The translations under genes were made by a program, and so were the position numbers. From positions 124,001-188,000 of the forward strand of contig JNJQ01000001.1 of the NCBI GenBank assembly GCA_000701725.1: a stretch of 64,000 nt of DNA, in the 5' to 3' direction. The notes under the pieces were generated by a model, which saw nothing but the letters and a program-made list of their open reading frames with translations, did no database searches and was not told the DNA's origin. Origin of the DNA: Erysipelotrichaceae bacterium NK3D112. GTDB lineage: Bacteria > Bacillota_I > Bacilli_A > Erysipelotrichales > Erysipelotrichaceae. This document shows positions 1 to 8,435 of this stretch, piece after piece (the stretch's first letter is position 1; every line of letters starts with the position of its first letter).

Positions 1-726
1 AGAGATAAAATCATTCTGGCCTCCAAGGTTTATTTCAATGAAGGCAGGCTCAGCCGCAAAGCAATTCAAAGAGAAATCGAAGGCACACTGAACAGACTCG
101 GCACGGATTATCTCGATCTTTATCAAATCCACCGCTTTGACTATGACACACCGATTGAGGAAACAATGGAAACACTCAATGAGCTGGTTGTCTCAGGCAA
201 GGTCAGAGCGCTTGGCGCTTCCGCCATGTACGGCTATCAGTTCCACAATATGCAGATCGCGGCAGAACAGAACGGCTGGCGGAAATTCGATACTCTGCAG
301 AACCATTATAATCTGCTTTACCGCGAGGACGAGCGTGAGCTGATCCCGGTTGCGAAACAGTACGGTGTATCCCTGATTCCTTACAGCCCGCTTGCCGGCG
401 GACATCTGTCCCATCTCAAATGGTTAAGCGGCTCAAAGCGCAGCAGTCTTGACCGCATGAGCGCGGCCAAGTACAATCCGACCATGGATCAGGATATCCT
501 GATCGTCAACAGAGTCGGGGAGCTGGCTGAAAAATACAATGTGTCCATGGCGGCGGTTTCCCTGGCATGGCTTTATGCCAAAGGGGTCAGCGCACCGATT
601 GTCGGCGCCACAAAAAAAGAGCATTTCGCAGATGCCTGCACAGCTTATACACTGAAACTGGAAGCGGAAGATATCGCTTATCTTGAAGAGCTGTATCTGC
701 CCCATAAAGTTCAGGGAGCCCGTTAA
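1..726 (+). CDS. aldo/keto reductase, 5' end outside the window
   Basis: The open frame runs in from position 1 with no start codon, so the N-terminus lies upstream. The visible 241 residues carry aldo/keto reductase hallmarks: a K-I-I-L-A-S-K strand, then LGTDYLDLYQIHR with the conserved YLDLYQ(I/L)H strand, then the segment VSGKVRALGAS. The C-terminal part includes the NADPH-binding style segment SAPIVGATKKEH. The family reduces aldehydes and ketones with NADPH in the cytosol; the substrate cannot be told. It ends at a TAA just before a strong bidirectional hairpin, facing the convergent gene at 750-1244. Confidence 0.9.
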   Translation, partial: RDKIILASKVYFNEGRLSRKAIQREIEGTLNRLGTDYLDLYQIHRFDYDTPIEETMETLNELVVSGKVRALGASAMYGYQFHNMQIAAEQNGWRKFDTLQNHYNLLYREDERELIPVAKQYGVSLIPYSPLAGGHLSHLKWLSGSKRSSLDRMSAAKYNPTMDQDILIVNRVGELAEKYNVSMAAVSLAWLYAKGVSAPIVGATKKEHFADACTAYTLKLEAEDIAYLEELYLPHKVQGAR

Positions 727-728
727 TG

Positions 729-752
729 AAAAAAACGCCTTCGGGCGTTTTA
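729..752. terminator. bidirectional terminator
   Basis: Perfect hairpin AAAACGCC-TTCG-GGCGTTTT (732-751). A-run and T-run flank it, so it can end both the reductase on the plus strand and the convergent gene on the minus strand, whose stop codon overlaps it. Confidence 0.85.
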
Positions 753-1244
753 ATTTGAAGTCAGTCCGTTTTCCTTGAGCCATGTCTCAACATCGGCAGG
801 AGTCAGCGGGATTTCCCCGTCATATTCAAGCGAGTTGAGCACGGTCGGCTCCCCGTCGATGACGCTGACGGCCGCAAAGGCGGGATAGCGCTGGATGCCC
901 CAGTCGGCGGCCAGTTTCTCCGTGAGCATATTGTCCTGAAGGGCGGTGATATCCACGGTTTCAATGATCCGGTCAATCTGCAGCTGGGTATCAACCGTGA
1001 CAGATGCGAGAACCGTGTTTTTGACATAGACGCAGTCATTGTCATTGCGGGAATAGAAGAAGAGATAATGGGTGACGGATTCACCGGTGGAAAGGATATA
1101 TTCCTTCAGGGAATCATAGTCCAGGTATGCACTCTCCTCGACGACATTCGCATCGGTTTTCGGCTCATAGATTCGAAACGCGACAACCGCGATACTGTAA
1201 ACTGCGATCAGACACAGCAGTGAATAAACAACCTTTTTAAACAT
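750..1244 (-). CDS. membrane-anchored thioredoxin-fold-like protein of unknown function
   Basis: A 164-residue protein with an N-terminal hydrophobic segment (about residues 4-24) that would anchor it, followed by an extracytoplasmic domain. The pattern FFYSRNDNDCVYV followed by KLAADWGIQRYPAFAAV resembles the thioredoxin fold of bacteriocin-accessory and thioredoxin-like proteins (helix, then cis-Pro-like RYPAF). The CxxC active site is absent: only one Cys remains at the expected place, so a dithiol redox role is unlikely. An extended -10 (TGGTAAAAT, read on the minus strand at 1253-1261) stands only about 8 nt before the ATG and there is no well-placed Shine-Dalgarno, suggesting a leaderless mRNA. 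Confidence 0.7.
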   Translation of the reverse strand: MFKKVVYSLLCLIAVYSIAVVAFRIYEPKTDANVVEESAYLDYDSLKEYILSTGESVTHYLFFYSRNDNDCVYVKNTVLASVTVDTQLQIDRIIETVDITALQDNMLTEKLAADWGIQRYPAFAAVSVIDGEPTVLNSLEYDGEIPLTPADVETWLKENGLTSN

Positions 1245-1282
1245 ACTTCACCATTTTACCAAAGGACTGTGCAAATTGCCAT

Positions 1283-2137
1283 TCATCTCCGATTAAGAGT
1301 GGCGATCAGAACACCGGCAATGATCAGGATTCCGCCAAGCAGTGCCCTGAAGCCGATCGCCTCATGGAGAATGAGCGCACTGAGAACCGTTCCAGAAAGC
1401 GGCATGAGATTGAGCATGACCGCAGCCGCAAAGGCGGATACACCGCGTAAGCCGGCATTGTAAAGCACATAGGCAAGACAGGAACATACCGCGCCAAGAT
1501 AAAACACGCAGGCAAAGGAAACAGGCGTCAGTGACACCGTCATATTCTTTTCCAGAAGAAGGAAGGGCACCATCATGGCAGCGGCCATCCAGTTCTGGTA
1601 TTTTGAAATGGTCAGAGCGGAATACTTCGGATTGATTGACTGCACGATATAGTTGTAAAGCGCCCAGCACACCCCGTCAAAGATCAAAAGGGCAATACCG
1701 ATGGGCGAAGACTGTTCATGGACGGATGTCACACTGAGCAGGGCGATGCCGCAAAGGGAAATCAATATACCGCTCACCTTGCGGAAGGTCGGCTTTTCAT
1801 GAAAGAACAATACACCGACCAGCAGGGTGATGGCCGGATAGGAGCCGGAGATCATCGACGCGGTGGAGGCGGATGTCATCATGACCCCGTAGTTTTCAAT
1901 GATGTAATAGATTGTCACCCCGATCAGGGCAGACAGAAAGATCAGAAACATATCCCGCTTCTCAACCTTTTCCTTTTCCTTCTGAAACAGATGAATGATA
2001 AACAGAATGATCGCGGCGATCATCATGCGCGCAAAGGCGAGAAAGATCGGTCCCATTGTAAAACCGGCGATCCGCGTCGCAACGACAGAGGATCCCCAGA
2101 TCACGATGGAAAGCAGAAGAATCATGTATGAACTCAT
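1283..2137 (-). CDS. EamA/DMT-family transporter
   Basis: Ten predicted membrane helices in two repeats of five, typical of drug/metabolite transporters (EamA). Conserved parts include IVIWGSSVVATRIAG in helix 1 and RMMIAAIILF. The reading frame stays open to 2176, but I place the start at 2137 (284 residues, MSSYMILL). A minus-strand extended -10 TGTTATACT (2150-2158) lies between the two candidate starts, so transcription would begin after the upstream ATG. That leaves only about six nucleotides of leader. The substrate is unknown. Confidence 0.85.
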   Translation of the reverse strand: MSSYMILLLSIVIWGSSVVATRIAGFTMGPIFLAFARMMIAAIILFIIHLFQKEKEKVEKRDMFLIFLSALIGVTIYYIIENYGVMMTSASTASMISGSYPAITLLVGVLFFHEKPTFRKVSGILISLCGIALLSVTSVHEQSSPIGIALLIFDGVCWALYNYIVQSINPKYSALTISKYQNWMAAAMMVPFLLLEKNMTVSLTPVSFACVFYLGAVCSCLAYVLYNAGLRGVSAFAAAVMLNLMPLSGTVLSALILHEAIGFRALLGGILIIAGVLIATLNRR

Positions 2138-2149
2138 AGCAGCTAAAAA

Positions 2150-2158
2150 AGTATAACA
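2150..2158 (-). promoter_or_regulatory. extended -10 promoter of the DMT transporter gene
   Basis: Minus-strand TGTTATACT, an extended -10 element. Its distance from the ATG at 2137 leaves almost no leader. It decides the start codon of the transporter. Confidence 0.5.
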
Positions 2159-2267
2159 AAAACAGTTTTCATGCAAGGACAGAGAAAGAAAATCGCTGAA
2201 GCGGTTTCATTTTGATTGATTTGGGAAATTGTTACAGCATATAATTGTTTTTACCGCAGGTGAACAC

Positions 2268-2807
2268 ATGAAGAAATGGTATGAACAGAATTTTATCAAC
2301 AAGAGGGACTGGATCCTGGATCATCTGGAGCTGCTCGGCCTGGATGCCAATGAGACGGTTCTGGTTTTGCTGATTGATTTTCTGAATGATCACAGGATTC
2401 CCGTAACCCTTGAAATTCTTCATAAGAAAACCGGCATGTCCATGGAAGAGGTGGACAAGACGGTATCGACCTTATGCGCCAAGCGCTATCTGGAAATCCG
2501 CGCCAGCGCCACCAAGGTGCGTTTCCTGCTCAACGGATTATATGAAACCGATACGGCCAGAAGCGAGCGCATTCTGGATTCCAGCCTGTTTGACACCTTC
2601 GAAACAGAATTCGGTAGACCGCTTTCCAACCAGGAGATGACAAAGATCTCCGACTGGAACCGGACCACGGATAAAAAGATGATCCTTTACGCGCTGCGCC
2701 AGGCATCCGCCTACGGACATCTTTCCATTGCCTATATTGACCGCATTCTGCTCAACTGGAAGAACGAGGGCAAGACCCCGGAGATGATTGAAGGGGAGAA
2801 TGCCTGA
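2268..2807 (+). CDS. dnaD: DnaD-like primosome protein
   Basis: A 179-residue protein starting at ATG 2268, behind the ribosome site GCAGGTGA. The frame is open from 2229, but the TATAAT at about 2240 is the promoter, so the longer start is unlikely. The N-terminal half is a winged-helix domain. The C-terminal half has the DnaB_2/DnaD helical domain with the signature YIDRILLNWKNEGKT. DnaD helps load the replicative helicase at oriC and at stalled forks in Firmicutes. It overlaps nth by one base (TGATG), and dnaD-nth is a conserved pair, which supports the call. Confidence 0.88.
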   Translation: MKKWYEQNFINKRDWILDHLELLGLDANETVLVLLIDFLNDHRIPVTLEILHKKTGMSMEEVDKTVSTLCAKRYLEIRASATKVRFLLNGLYETDTARSERILDSSLFDTFETEFGRPLSNQEMTKISDWNRTTDKKMILYALRQASAYGHLSIAYIDRILLNWKNEGKTPEMIEGENA

Positions 2808-3457
2808 TGAAACATATGAAGCCGATGGAAATCATGGATCAGATCGCATCAATGTTTCCCGATGCAAAGTGCGAGCTGAACCATGCCAATGTCTATGAGA
2901 TGGCAATTGCCGTGATCTTAAGCGCGCAGACCACCGATGCCTCAGTGAACCGCGTGACACCCGCGCTGTTTGCAAAATATCCGGATATTGAATCTCTTTC
3001 AGAGGCGGAACTGTCCGATATTGAGCAGCTGATCGCATCGCTTGGCTTATACCGCAACAAGGCGCGCTCCATCCGCAATTTTGCCAAGGCGGTTGTTGAG
3101 AATTATAACGGAGAGATTCCGCAGTCCATGGAAGATCTGACATCACTTCCCGGAGTTGGCCGCAAATGCGCCAATGTGATCCAGGGGGAATGCTTCAATA
3201 TTCCTTCCCTTGCCGTGGATACCCATGTTTCCAGGGTATCGCGAAGACTCGGACTTGCCTATTCAAAAGACGATGTTGATACGATTGAGCGCAAACTCAA
3301 GCGCAAGATTCCCGCCGACAGATGGATCCGCAGCCATCATCAGATGATCTTCTTCGGACGCTATCTCTGCCACAGCCGCAATCCGGAGTGCTGCCGCTGT
3401 CCGTTTACGGAAATCTGCCACGAGAAAAACAAGAATTTCAAAGAGAAGGCAGCCTGA
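2807..3457 (+). CDS. nth: endonuclease III (DNA glycosylase/AP lyase)
   Basis: At 216 residues it has the standard length. It carries the helix-hairpin-helix LPGVGRKCANVI with the catalytic Lys, the catalytic Asp in AVDTHVSRVSRRLG, and a C-terminal [4Fe-4S] site with the exact C-x6-C-x2-C-x5-C spacing (CHSRNPECCRCPFTEIC). It removes oxidised pyrimidines and cuts the abasic site in base excision repair. It starts inside the dnaD stop codon, so the two are translationally coupled. Confidence 0.97.
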   Translation: MKHMKPMEIMDQIASMFPDAKCELNHANVYEMAIAVILSAQTTDASVNRVTPALFAKYPDIESLSEAELSDIEQLIASLGLYRNKARSIRNFAKAVVENYNGEIPQSMEDLTSLPGVGRKCANVIQGECFNIPSLAVDTHVSRVSRRLGLAYSKDDVDTIERKLKRKIPADRWIRSHHQMIFFGRYLCHSRNPECCRCPFTEICHEKNKNFKEKAA

Positions 3458-3485
3458 AATGCATCTGAAGGCGCCTTTTTCTCTG
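3443..3485 (+). terminator. probable terminator after nth
   Basis: The end of nth (AGAGAAGGC) can pair with GCCTTTTTCTCT about 25 nt later, giving an imperfect hairpin with a T-rich 3' arm. Confidence 0.4.
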
Positions 3486-3519
3486 ATATGGTACAATTCC
3501 TTCATTCAGGGAGAACAAT

Positions 3520-4017
3520 ATGGAAATCAGACCGACAACGACGGATGACCTCGAAGAGGTGATGATAATATACGAACATGCCCGTGCCTTCATGCGGGAA
3601 CATGACAACCCGAGACAATGGAGCGCCTACGGCTGGCCGCCGCAGTCTGTGATTGAAGCGGACATTCAGCATGGCAAAAGCTATGTGGCAGTTGAAAACG
3701 GAGATATCGCCGCGGTCTTCTATTATGATCACGGTGTCTGCCCGGAACCCGCATACAATGACATCACTGACGGCAGCTGGAAAGGGGATGACACATATGG
3801 TGTTGTCCACCGCATCGCTTCAAGCGGCAAATACAAAGGCGCAGGCTCATTCTGCATTCGCTGGGCATGTGAAAAAAGCGGACATCTCAGGATGGATACG
3901 CATGGCGACAATTATGTCATGCAGAACTGCCTGAAAAAGCTCGGCTTTAAGTATTGCGGCATCATCTATGTCGAGCAGGATACCGATCCAAGACTCGCCT
4001 ACGAGTGGATGCGCTGA
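3520..4017 (+). CDS. GNAT-family N-acetyltransferase
   Basis: A 165-residue protein with the GNAT layout. It begins MEIRPTTTDDLEEVM (beta1-alpha1), has a central strand YVAVENGDIAAVFYYDHG, a degenerate acetyl-CoA loop around SSGKYKGAGSFCIRWA, and a late LRMDTHGDNYVMQNCLKKLGFKYCG, the typical final helix-strand of the fold. The acceptor substrate cannot be predicted. An extended -10 (TGGTACAAT) and a ribosome site (AGGGAG) precede the ATG. It is a single-gene unit between two hairpins. Confidence 0.88.
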   Translation: MEIRPTTTDDLEEVMIIYEHARAFMREHDNPRQWSAYGWPPQSVIEADIQHGKSYVAVENGDIAAVFYYDHGVCPEPAYNDITDGSWKGDDTYGVVHRIASSGKYKGAGSFCIRWACEKSGHLRMDTHGDNYVMQNCLKKLGFKYCGIIYVEQDTDPRLAYEWMR

Positions 4018-4023
4018 TGCATA

Positions 4024-4060
4024 AAATGAAAAAACGGTCGCTTTGCAGTGACCGTTTTAT
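4024..4060. terminator. bidirectional terminator
   Basis: AAAACGGTC (4031-4039) pairs with GACCGTTTT (4050-4058), flanked by ATAAAA and TTTTAT. It sits between the convergent acetyltransferase and PTS IIB genes. Confidence 0.8.
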
Positions 4061-4070
4061 GATGGATTGT

Positions 4071-4379
4071 TCAGTCGTTGAGCAGCTTTCTGGCAATCGC
4101 GATGGCGCCTTTGCCGTCCATCATGCCGTAGACTCTCATATCAATTCCGTCGATCGGCTTGCCCGGGAACTTCGCCTGAAGCTGTTTCAGAGCGTAGCGG
4201 ACCTGCGGACCGAGCAGAATGCAGTCAGCTTCGGGACCTTTTTCGTCAACCGCTGCGAGTCCATATGCGTCAATGCTGTAATTCTTGCCGGCAGCCGCTG
4301 CCGCATCTCTCATTTTGTTGACAAGCAGGGAAGTGGACATGCCGCCTGCGCAGAATAATACGATTCTCTTGTCAGCCAT
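4071..4379 (-). CDS. PTS lactose/cellobiose-type IIB component
   Basis: A 102-residue protein with the phosphocysteine loop LFCAGGMSTS (Cys about residue 10) and the later DCILLGPQVRYAL segment of the chitobiose/cellobiose IIB fold. It passes phosphate from IIA to a sugar bound by IIC in the cytosol. No IIA or IIC is nearby, so it is an orphan subunit that must work with partners encoded elsewhere, or have a regulatory role. The start follows an AGGAGG ribosome site, and a catabolite-control site lies in its promoter. Confidence 0.9.
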   Translation of the reverse strand: MADKRIVLFCAGGMSTSLLVNKMRDAAAAAGKNYSIDAYGLAAVDEKGPEADCILLGPQVRYALKQLQAKFPGKPIDGIDMRVYGMMDGKGAIAIARKLLND

Positions 4380-4417
4380 TATTTCATTTCCTCCTGTAAT
4401 TGCTGATGATGCGCTTT

Positions 4418-4431
4418 TGTAAGCGTTTGCA
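4418..4431. promoter_or_regulatory. catabolite responsive element (cre) upstream of the PTS IIB gene
   Basis: TGTAAGCGTTTGCA differs by about one base from the CcpA consensus TGWNANCGNTNWCA. On the minus strand TTGACA (about 4457-4462) and an extended -10 TGTTAAAAT lie upstream, so the site is just downstream of transcription start, the usual place for CcpA repression. Confidence 0.7.
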
Positions 4432-4482
4432 CGTTTATTTTAACATTATTTGGTTATGTCAACACATTGAATTGTATGAATG

Positions 4483-5652
4483 TCATTCGCCGTTTTCCTT
4501 CAGGGAATAGGTGCCGAAGAAACCCGTGAACTCACATGCGTGAACGGTGTTGGTCAGAAAACGGATTGAGCCGTCGCTCATGCGGTAGATACTGCCTGTA
4601 TAGGAAGCGGAGAAGTTTCCGTACTGACTGATAAACGCCTCGGAGTTGGTATCAAGATCAAAGCTGATCCGGAAGCGGTGGGAGTCATTGAAATAATTCA
4701 TCGAGCTCTCATCGATATGGGCATGGGAGATACCGGTGATTTCAATACTGTAGCTGCCGGTCAGCGCGCTTAACGCGGCCCTGTTTCCGCATCCGGCGAT
4801 TTCATTTTCCAGCATAGCCTGCACGGTATTCTGCAATGCGGTCCGCTCATCCTCGCTCAGGGTGTGCAGATCCGTGATCAGCTCAGGCATTGCGCCAAGT
4901 GTCCAGGTGATCTCATCCGTTTCAACCACATAGCCATAGGAGCGCAAAACATTCTGGTCAAACTCGGCATGTATATCAATGGATTCGCCGTTATAGGTAT
5001 CTCCGCCATAGCTGTATGAGTAGGAGATGCCCATATCAAGATATTCCTGCGGCGCATTGATCGCGATTGAGAGTCCGCTTTCGTCCAGCTGCCAGTCGGC
5101 GCTGACGCCGGCAAACACATCCAGAACCGCATATTCCGCCAGCCCTGAGACGGTATAGGTCTTCATCGTTGAGGCAAAGCGGATACCGGCCTGTTCCGCC
5201 GCGTCGGTGTCATAGGAACATGCGTAGATCAGGTTTTCGTTGTTGCTGAAGCCTTCCTCTTTTTCAAAACCGCATGACACGGAGGCGATCAGCTTTTCCA
5301 GAGCATCGGTGCTCCGTCCTTTTTCCCGCCGCTTTGCGATCTCATCCTCAAGCATCCGCAGTGCATTGTTTTCCGGCGCAAATTCCTCTGCCAGATATCC
5401 GCCTCCGGAATAGCCGGCGAATACCGGCTGTGAGGCATCAAGCAGGGCAAATTCCTGACCGATCACGGTATCGCGGATTTTCAGGCCTGCAAGAATGCCG
5501 CCGATCACAACCGCGCATCCGATGCCGAACCAGGCCGGAGCAGGAATATGAAAACCGCTGCGTTTTGGTGCACGCACAGGCGCAGCCGGTTCTTCCTTCT
5601 TTTTGACAAAGGGGATATTCAGTTCTTCCTTTACGCCGTTGTCTTCATTCAT
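4483..5652 (-). CDS. membrane-anchored protein of unknown function
   Basis: A 389-residue protein I do not recognise. Residues 1-35 are charged and Pro/Lys-rich (cytoplasmic). One transmembrane helix follows at about residues 40-58 (WFGIGCAVVIGGILAGL), and the remaining 330 residues would be outside the cell. The extracellular part is acidic and rich in Tyr and Ser (for example SYSYSYGGDTYNGESIDIHA) and looks like beta-rich repeat domains, with few Cys. It is a single-gene unit ending next to the PTS IIB promoter. No enzymatic motif is visible. Confidence 0.75.
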   Translation of the reverse strand: MNEDNGVKEELNIPFVKKKEEPAAPVRAPKRSGFHIPAPAWFGIGCAVVIGGILAGLKIRDTVIGQEFALLDASQPVFAGYSGGGYLAEEFAPENNALRMLEDEIAKRREKGRSTDALEKLIASVSCGFEKEEGFSNNENLIYACSYDTDAAEQAGIRFASTMKTYTVSGLAEYAVLDVFAGVSADWQLDESGLSIAINAPQEYLDMGISYSYSYGGDTYNGESIDIHAEFDQNVLRSYGYVVETDEITWTLGAMPELITDLHTLSEDERTALQNTVQAMLENEIAGCGNRAALSALTGSYSIEITGISHAHIDESSMNYFNDSHRFRISFDLDTNSEAFISQYGNFSASYTGSIYRMSDGSIRFLTNTVHACEFTGFFGTYSLKENGE

Positions 5653-5753
5653 AACTTCATCATATATGAAAAAATGATAATTACAATATCGAACTGACTG
5701 CCGGTCAAGCCCTAATCATTAAGGTTTTGCGCCAGTAGTGGTATCATGAAGCC

Positions 5754-6359
5754 ATGAAAATACTGGTTACGGGGTTTGAACCCTTTGGAAATGAAACATA
5801 CAACCCTTCGATGGAAGTGCTGAAGAACCTTCCCGAAAAGATCAAAGGAGCTGACATCGTCAAAGCGGTTCTGCCGGTGGTCAAGGATGAATCGCTGGAA
5901 AAGATGAGGCAGCTGATTGAAACTGAAATGCCAGATGCAATCCTTTCACTTGGCGTGGCGGGAGGCAGAAATGCCGTGACACCGGAAAGAACAGCCGTCA
6001 ACATCAATGATTTCCGCATTCCGGACAACGGCGGTTTCCAGCCCGAAGATGAACCCATCTTTAAAGACGGACCGGATGCTTATTTCAGCACGCTTCCTTA
6101 CAGATCGATGATCGAAGCAATCAAAGAAAAGGGAATTCCCGTTTCGCTCAGCGAAAGCGCCGGTACATTTGTGTGCAACCATGTATTCTACGGAACAAGA
6201 TATTACTGCCAAAGGAATCATCCGCATGTCCTTTCGGGTTTCATGCACATCCCGTATGCAAAAGAGCAGGGCATCAAGGACAGACCGTCTCTGCCGCTTT
6301 CAGACATTACGGAAGCGGTGGTTGCGGCATTAGGGGCAGTGGCTGACGCACTGTCTTAA
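5754..6359 (+). CDS. pcp: pyroglutamyl-peptidase I
   Basis: At 201 residues it has a typical length. It begins with the family signature MKILVTGFEPFGNETYNPS. The Cys/His/Glu protease triad is visible: Glu in the ERTAVN region, Cys in GTFVCNHVFYG and His in GFMHIPY. It removes N-terminal pyroglutamate from peptides in the cytosol (family C15). The extended -10 TGGTATCAT (5739-5747) is 6 nt from the ATG and there is no Shine-Dalgarno, so the transcript is probably leaderless. Confidence 0.95.
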   Translation: MKILVTGFEPFGNETYNPSMEVLKNLPEKIKGADIVKAVLPVVKDESLEKMRQLIETEMPDAILSLGVAGGRNAVTPERTAVNINDFRIPDNGGFQPEDEPIFKDGPDAYFSTLPYRSMIEAIKEKGIPVSLSESAGTFVCNHVFYGTRYYCQRNHPHVLSGFMHIPYAKEQGIKDRPSLPLSDITEAVVAALGAVADALS

Positions 6360-6392
6360 CTTTTCCGTGTTTTTTGTTAGAATTATCAGCAT

Positions 6393-7070
6393 ATGATGAA
6401 AGAGATCAGGAAGTATTACAGGGTCTTTATGCATTACTGGAAAGCAAGCAAATTCTTCCGGGAGTTTGTTCTTTTTCTTGTTTCCATTTTCGCATCCGGC
6501 TTCCTGGCTCTGATCAATCTGATCCATGGAATCATTTCGTACTCGGACTGGTTCATGTCATTAGCCGTCTATTACGGGCTGCTTACTTTGATCCGCATTT
6601 ATCTGCTGAACAGAAAATGGGTGGTCCATAATGAAAAGAATCCCCGCCACAAGGATGAGATCTCGCGGCGCTCCATGGAAACCACGGGCATCCTTCTGGC
6701 TTTGATGAATATCGCACTCAGCGTCATGATCGGCGAGATGGTCTTCTTCGGTCATTCCAAGACCTACTGGAAATGGATGTTCTATTATATCTTCGTTTAC
6801 ACCATCGTACGTATTTACCGTGAAGTCACCACCGCTTACCGCGGACGCAGGCGCCACCGCATTCAGCGCATGATCCACGTTATCAATATGATGGATGCGA
6901 TCGTTGCTGTATTTGCTTTGACTGCCACGATTATCGATACATATTTCCATGACTTCTTTTTACGCACGCCTTTGTTAACCGTGATCGGATTAATGATCAT
7001 CGCATCGCTGATCTTTATTTCCGACAATATGATCCTGACCTCGATCCGGGATGAGGAGAACAGAAAATGA
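6393..7070 (+). CDS. multi-spanning membrane protein of unknown function
   Basis: A 225-residue protein with about five to six hydrophobic helices, among them ILLALMNIALSVMIGEMVFF, YYIFVYTIVRIY and LLTVIGLMIIASLIFI. Between them is a basic loop with YRGRRRHRIQR. I cannot assign a family. It overlaps the following DUF218 gene by ATGA, so they form an operon and may act together at the membrane. Two adjacent ATG codons can start it. An extended -10 (TGTTAGAAT, 6375-6383) lies about 9 nt before the first, with no Shine-Dalgarno. Confidence 0.75.
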   Translation: MMKEIRKYYRVFMHYWKASKFFREFVLFLVSIFASGFLALINLIHGIISYSDWFMSLAVYYGLLTLIRIYLLNRKWVVHNEKNPRHKDEISRRSMETTGILLALMNIALSVMIGEMVFFGHSKTYWKWMFYYIFVYTIVRIYREVTTAYRGRRRHRIQRMIHVINMMDAIVAVFALTATIIDTYFHDFFLRTPLLTVIGLMIIASLIFISDNMILTSIRDEENRK

Positions 7071-7780
7071 TCATTGCAGTTCTTCTTATGGTGATGTTTA
7101 TCATACCGGTATTTACGGGTCTAGTTGTCAACATCGGCAATGTGACCGGGTTTCTGCTTGGCTTTCTTCTGTATCAACTGATCCGCAATCCGTCTCTTCT
7201 TCATAATCCATGGATCATCGGGCTGCTCATCCTGATCGCACTCTGCGCTCTTATCGCCGCAGTGATTACGCATCAGATGATTGCGGTACTCAAAAAGAAG
7301 CCCGCAGGCGATGAAACACTGATTATCCTGGGCTGTGAAATCATGGGTGAGAAACCGTCATTGATGCAGGTGGAGCGCCTGGAAGCTGCTTTGAAATATC
7401 TGAAGAAGTATCCGGACACCTGCGCGGTCTGCTCTGGCGGCAAAGGAAAGAATGAAAAAGTTTCGGAAGCATATGCCATGAAAAAGTGGCTGTGTGAACA
7501 TGGCATTGATGAAAAGCGCATTTATATGGAGGATGCCTCCACGACAACCCTTGAAAACATCCGCTTCTCCAAAGTGATCATGGAACAGAATCATCTGCAT
7601 ATGAAAGCGGCTGTATGCACCAACGAATTCCATCTGTACAGGGCTGTGTGCATGGCACAAAGCGAAGGGCTTTCCTGCAGCGCACTCAGTGCCCGCACCG
7701 CCTGGTGGCTGCTGCCCACATTTTATGTGCGCGAGCTTTATGCCGTCGTTTTTCACAGACTGCGCGGTCAGCTGAATTGA
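7067..7780 (+). CDS. YdcF/SanA-like DUF218 membrane protein
   Basis: A 237-residue protein with three N-terminal hydrophobic helices (residues 1-70) followed by the DUF218 domain. The conserved features are LIILGCEIMGEKPS, the CSGGKGKNEKVSEAYAMKKWL stretch with the SGG...SEA motif, and ASTTTLENI, the canonical Sx(T/N)TxEN segment. Proteins of this family (ElyC, SanA, YdcF) act in cell-envelope metabolism; the precise reaction is unknown. It is translationally coupled to the upstream membrane gene. Confidence 0.85.
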   Translation: MIIAVLLMVMFIIPVFTGLVVNIGNVTGFLLGFLLYQLIRNPSLLHNPWIIGLLILIALCALIAAVITHQMIAVLKKKPAGDETLIILGCEIMGEKPSLMQVERLEAALKYLKKYPDTCAVCSGGKGKNEKVSEAYAMKKWLCEHGIDEKRIYMEDASTTTLENIRFSKVIMEQNHLHMKAAVCTNEFHLYRAVCMAQSEGLSCSALSARTAWWLLPTFYVRELYAVVFHRLRGQLN

Positions 7781-7863
7781 CGGGTTGTTAATGAGATGGG
7801 TGAAGAAATTGAACAGGACATGTTATGATAAAAAAAAGCCCGTCGGGTTATACGGAGGTGAAC

Positions 7864-8289
7864 ATGCATATCCTGGAAACCGATTTATTTCAGCTTGAGC
7901 TTTCATTGATGAATTATGGAACGGATGTCTGCGCCAGAGAAAATACCGTCATGAATGTGAAGTGTTTCTGTGATGATTTTTCCGCAGTCACCTCGCGGGT
8001 GATTCATATGGATGTCTTTGAGAATTTCGCGACTGATCTGATCCGCCTGAGTGAAACAAAGACAGGCAAGGCGGGAATGTACGCAAAGGACGGCAGCGGC
8101 GCCTTCATTGAGTTCTCCGGCACCGGCTCCGCCAGAATCGCCATCCGCGGCTGCATCACTTCAACCGGGAACAGCGGCTATACCCAGAAAATGCTGTTTG
8201 AGAATGAAGTGGATGTGGAACGTCTGAAAGAATACGCGGACACGCTCTGCAGAGGCTACTGCACAAAGAAAGCCGAAGAAGTATTATAG
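7864..8289 (+). CDS. hypothetical protein
   Basis: 141 residues from ATG 7864, chosen because GGAGGTG sits six bases upstream. An in-frame ATG at 7825 overlaps a putative -10 (TATGAT) and has no ribosome site. The protein is soluble and acidic with alternating strands (MNVKCFCDDFSAVTSRVIHMDVFENFA, then a Gly-rich stretch FIEFSGTGSARIAIRG). I do not recognise a family; the strand pattern is reminiscent of small beta-sandwich immunity-like proteins, but that is weak. Confidence 0.65.
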   Translation: MHILETDLFQLELSLMNYGTDVCARENTVMNVKCFCDDFSAVTSRVIHMDVFENFATDLIRLSETKTGKAGMYAKDGSGAFIEFSGTGSARIAIRGCITSTGNSGYTQKMLFENEVDVERLKEYADTLCRGYCTKKAEEVL

Positions 8290-8435
8290 GAAGATAAGAA
8301 ATCCATTGTTGAAGAAGCATCCTGTGCATGACGGCTGCTTTTATACTTTTGGAAAAAAACGGATCATTAACAGTCAAAATTGTTGCCAGAAATGGAAATG
8401 ACTGTGACAATAAGAACATAGAAAGAGGTGTAATC

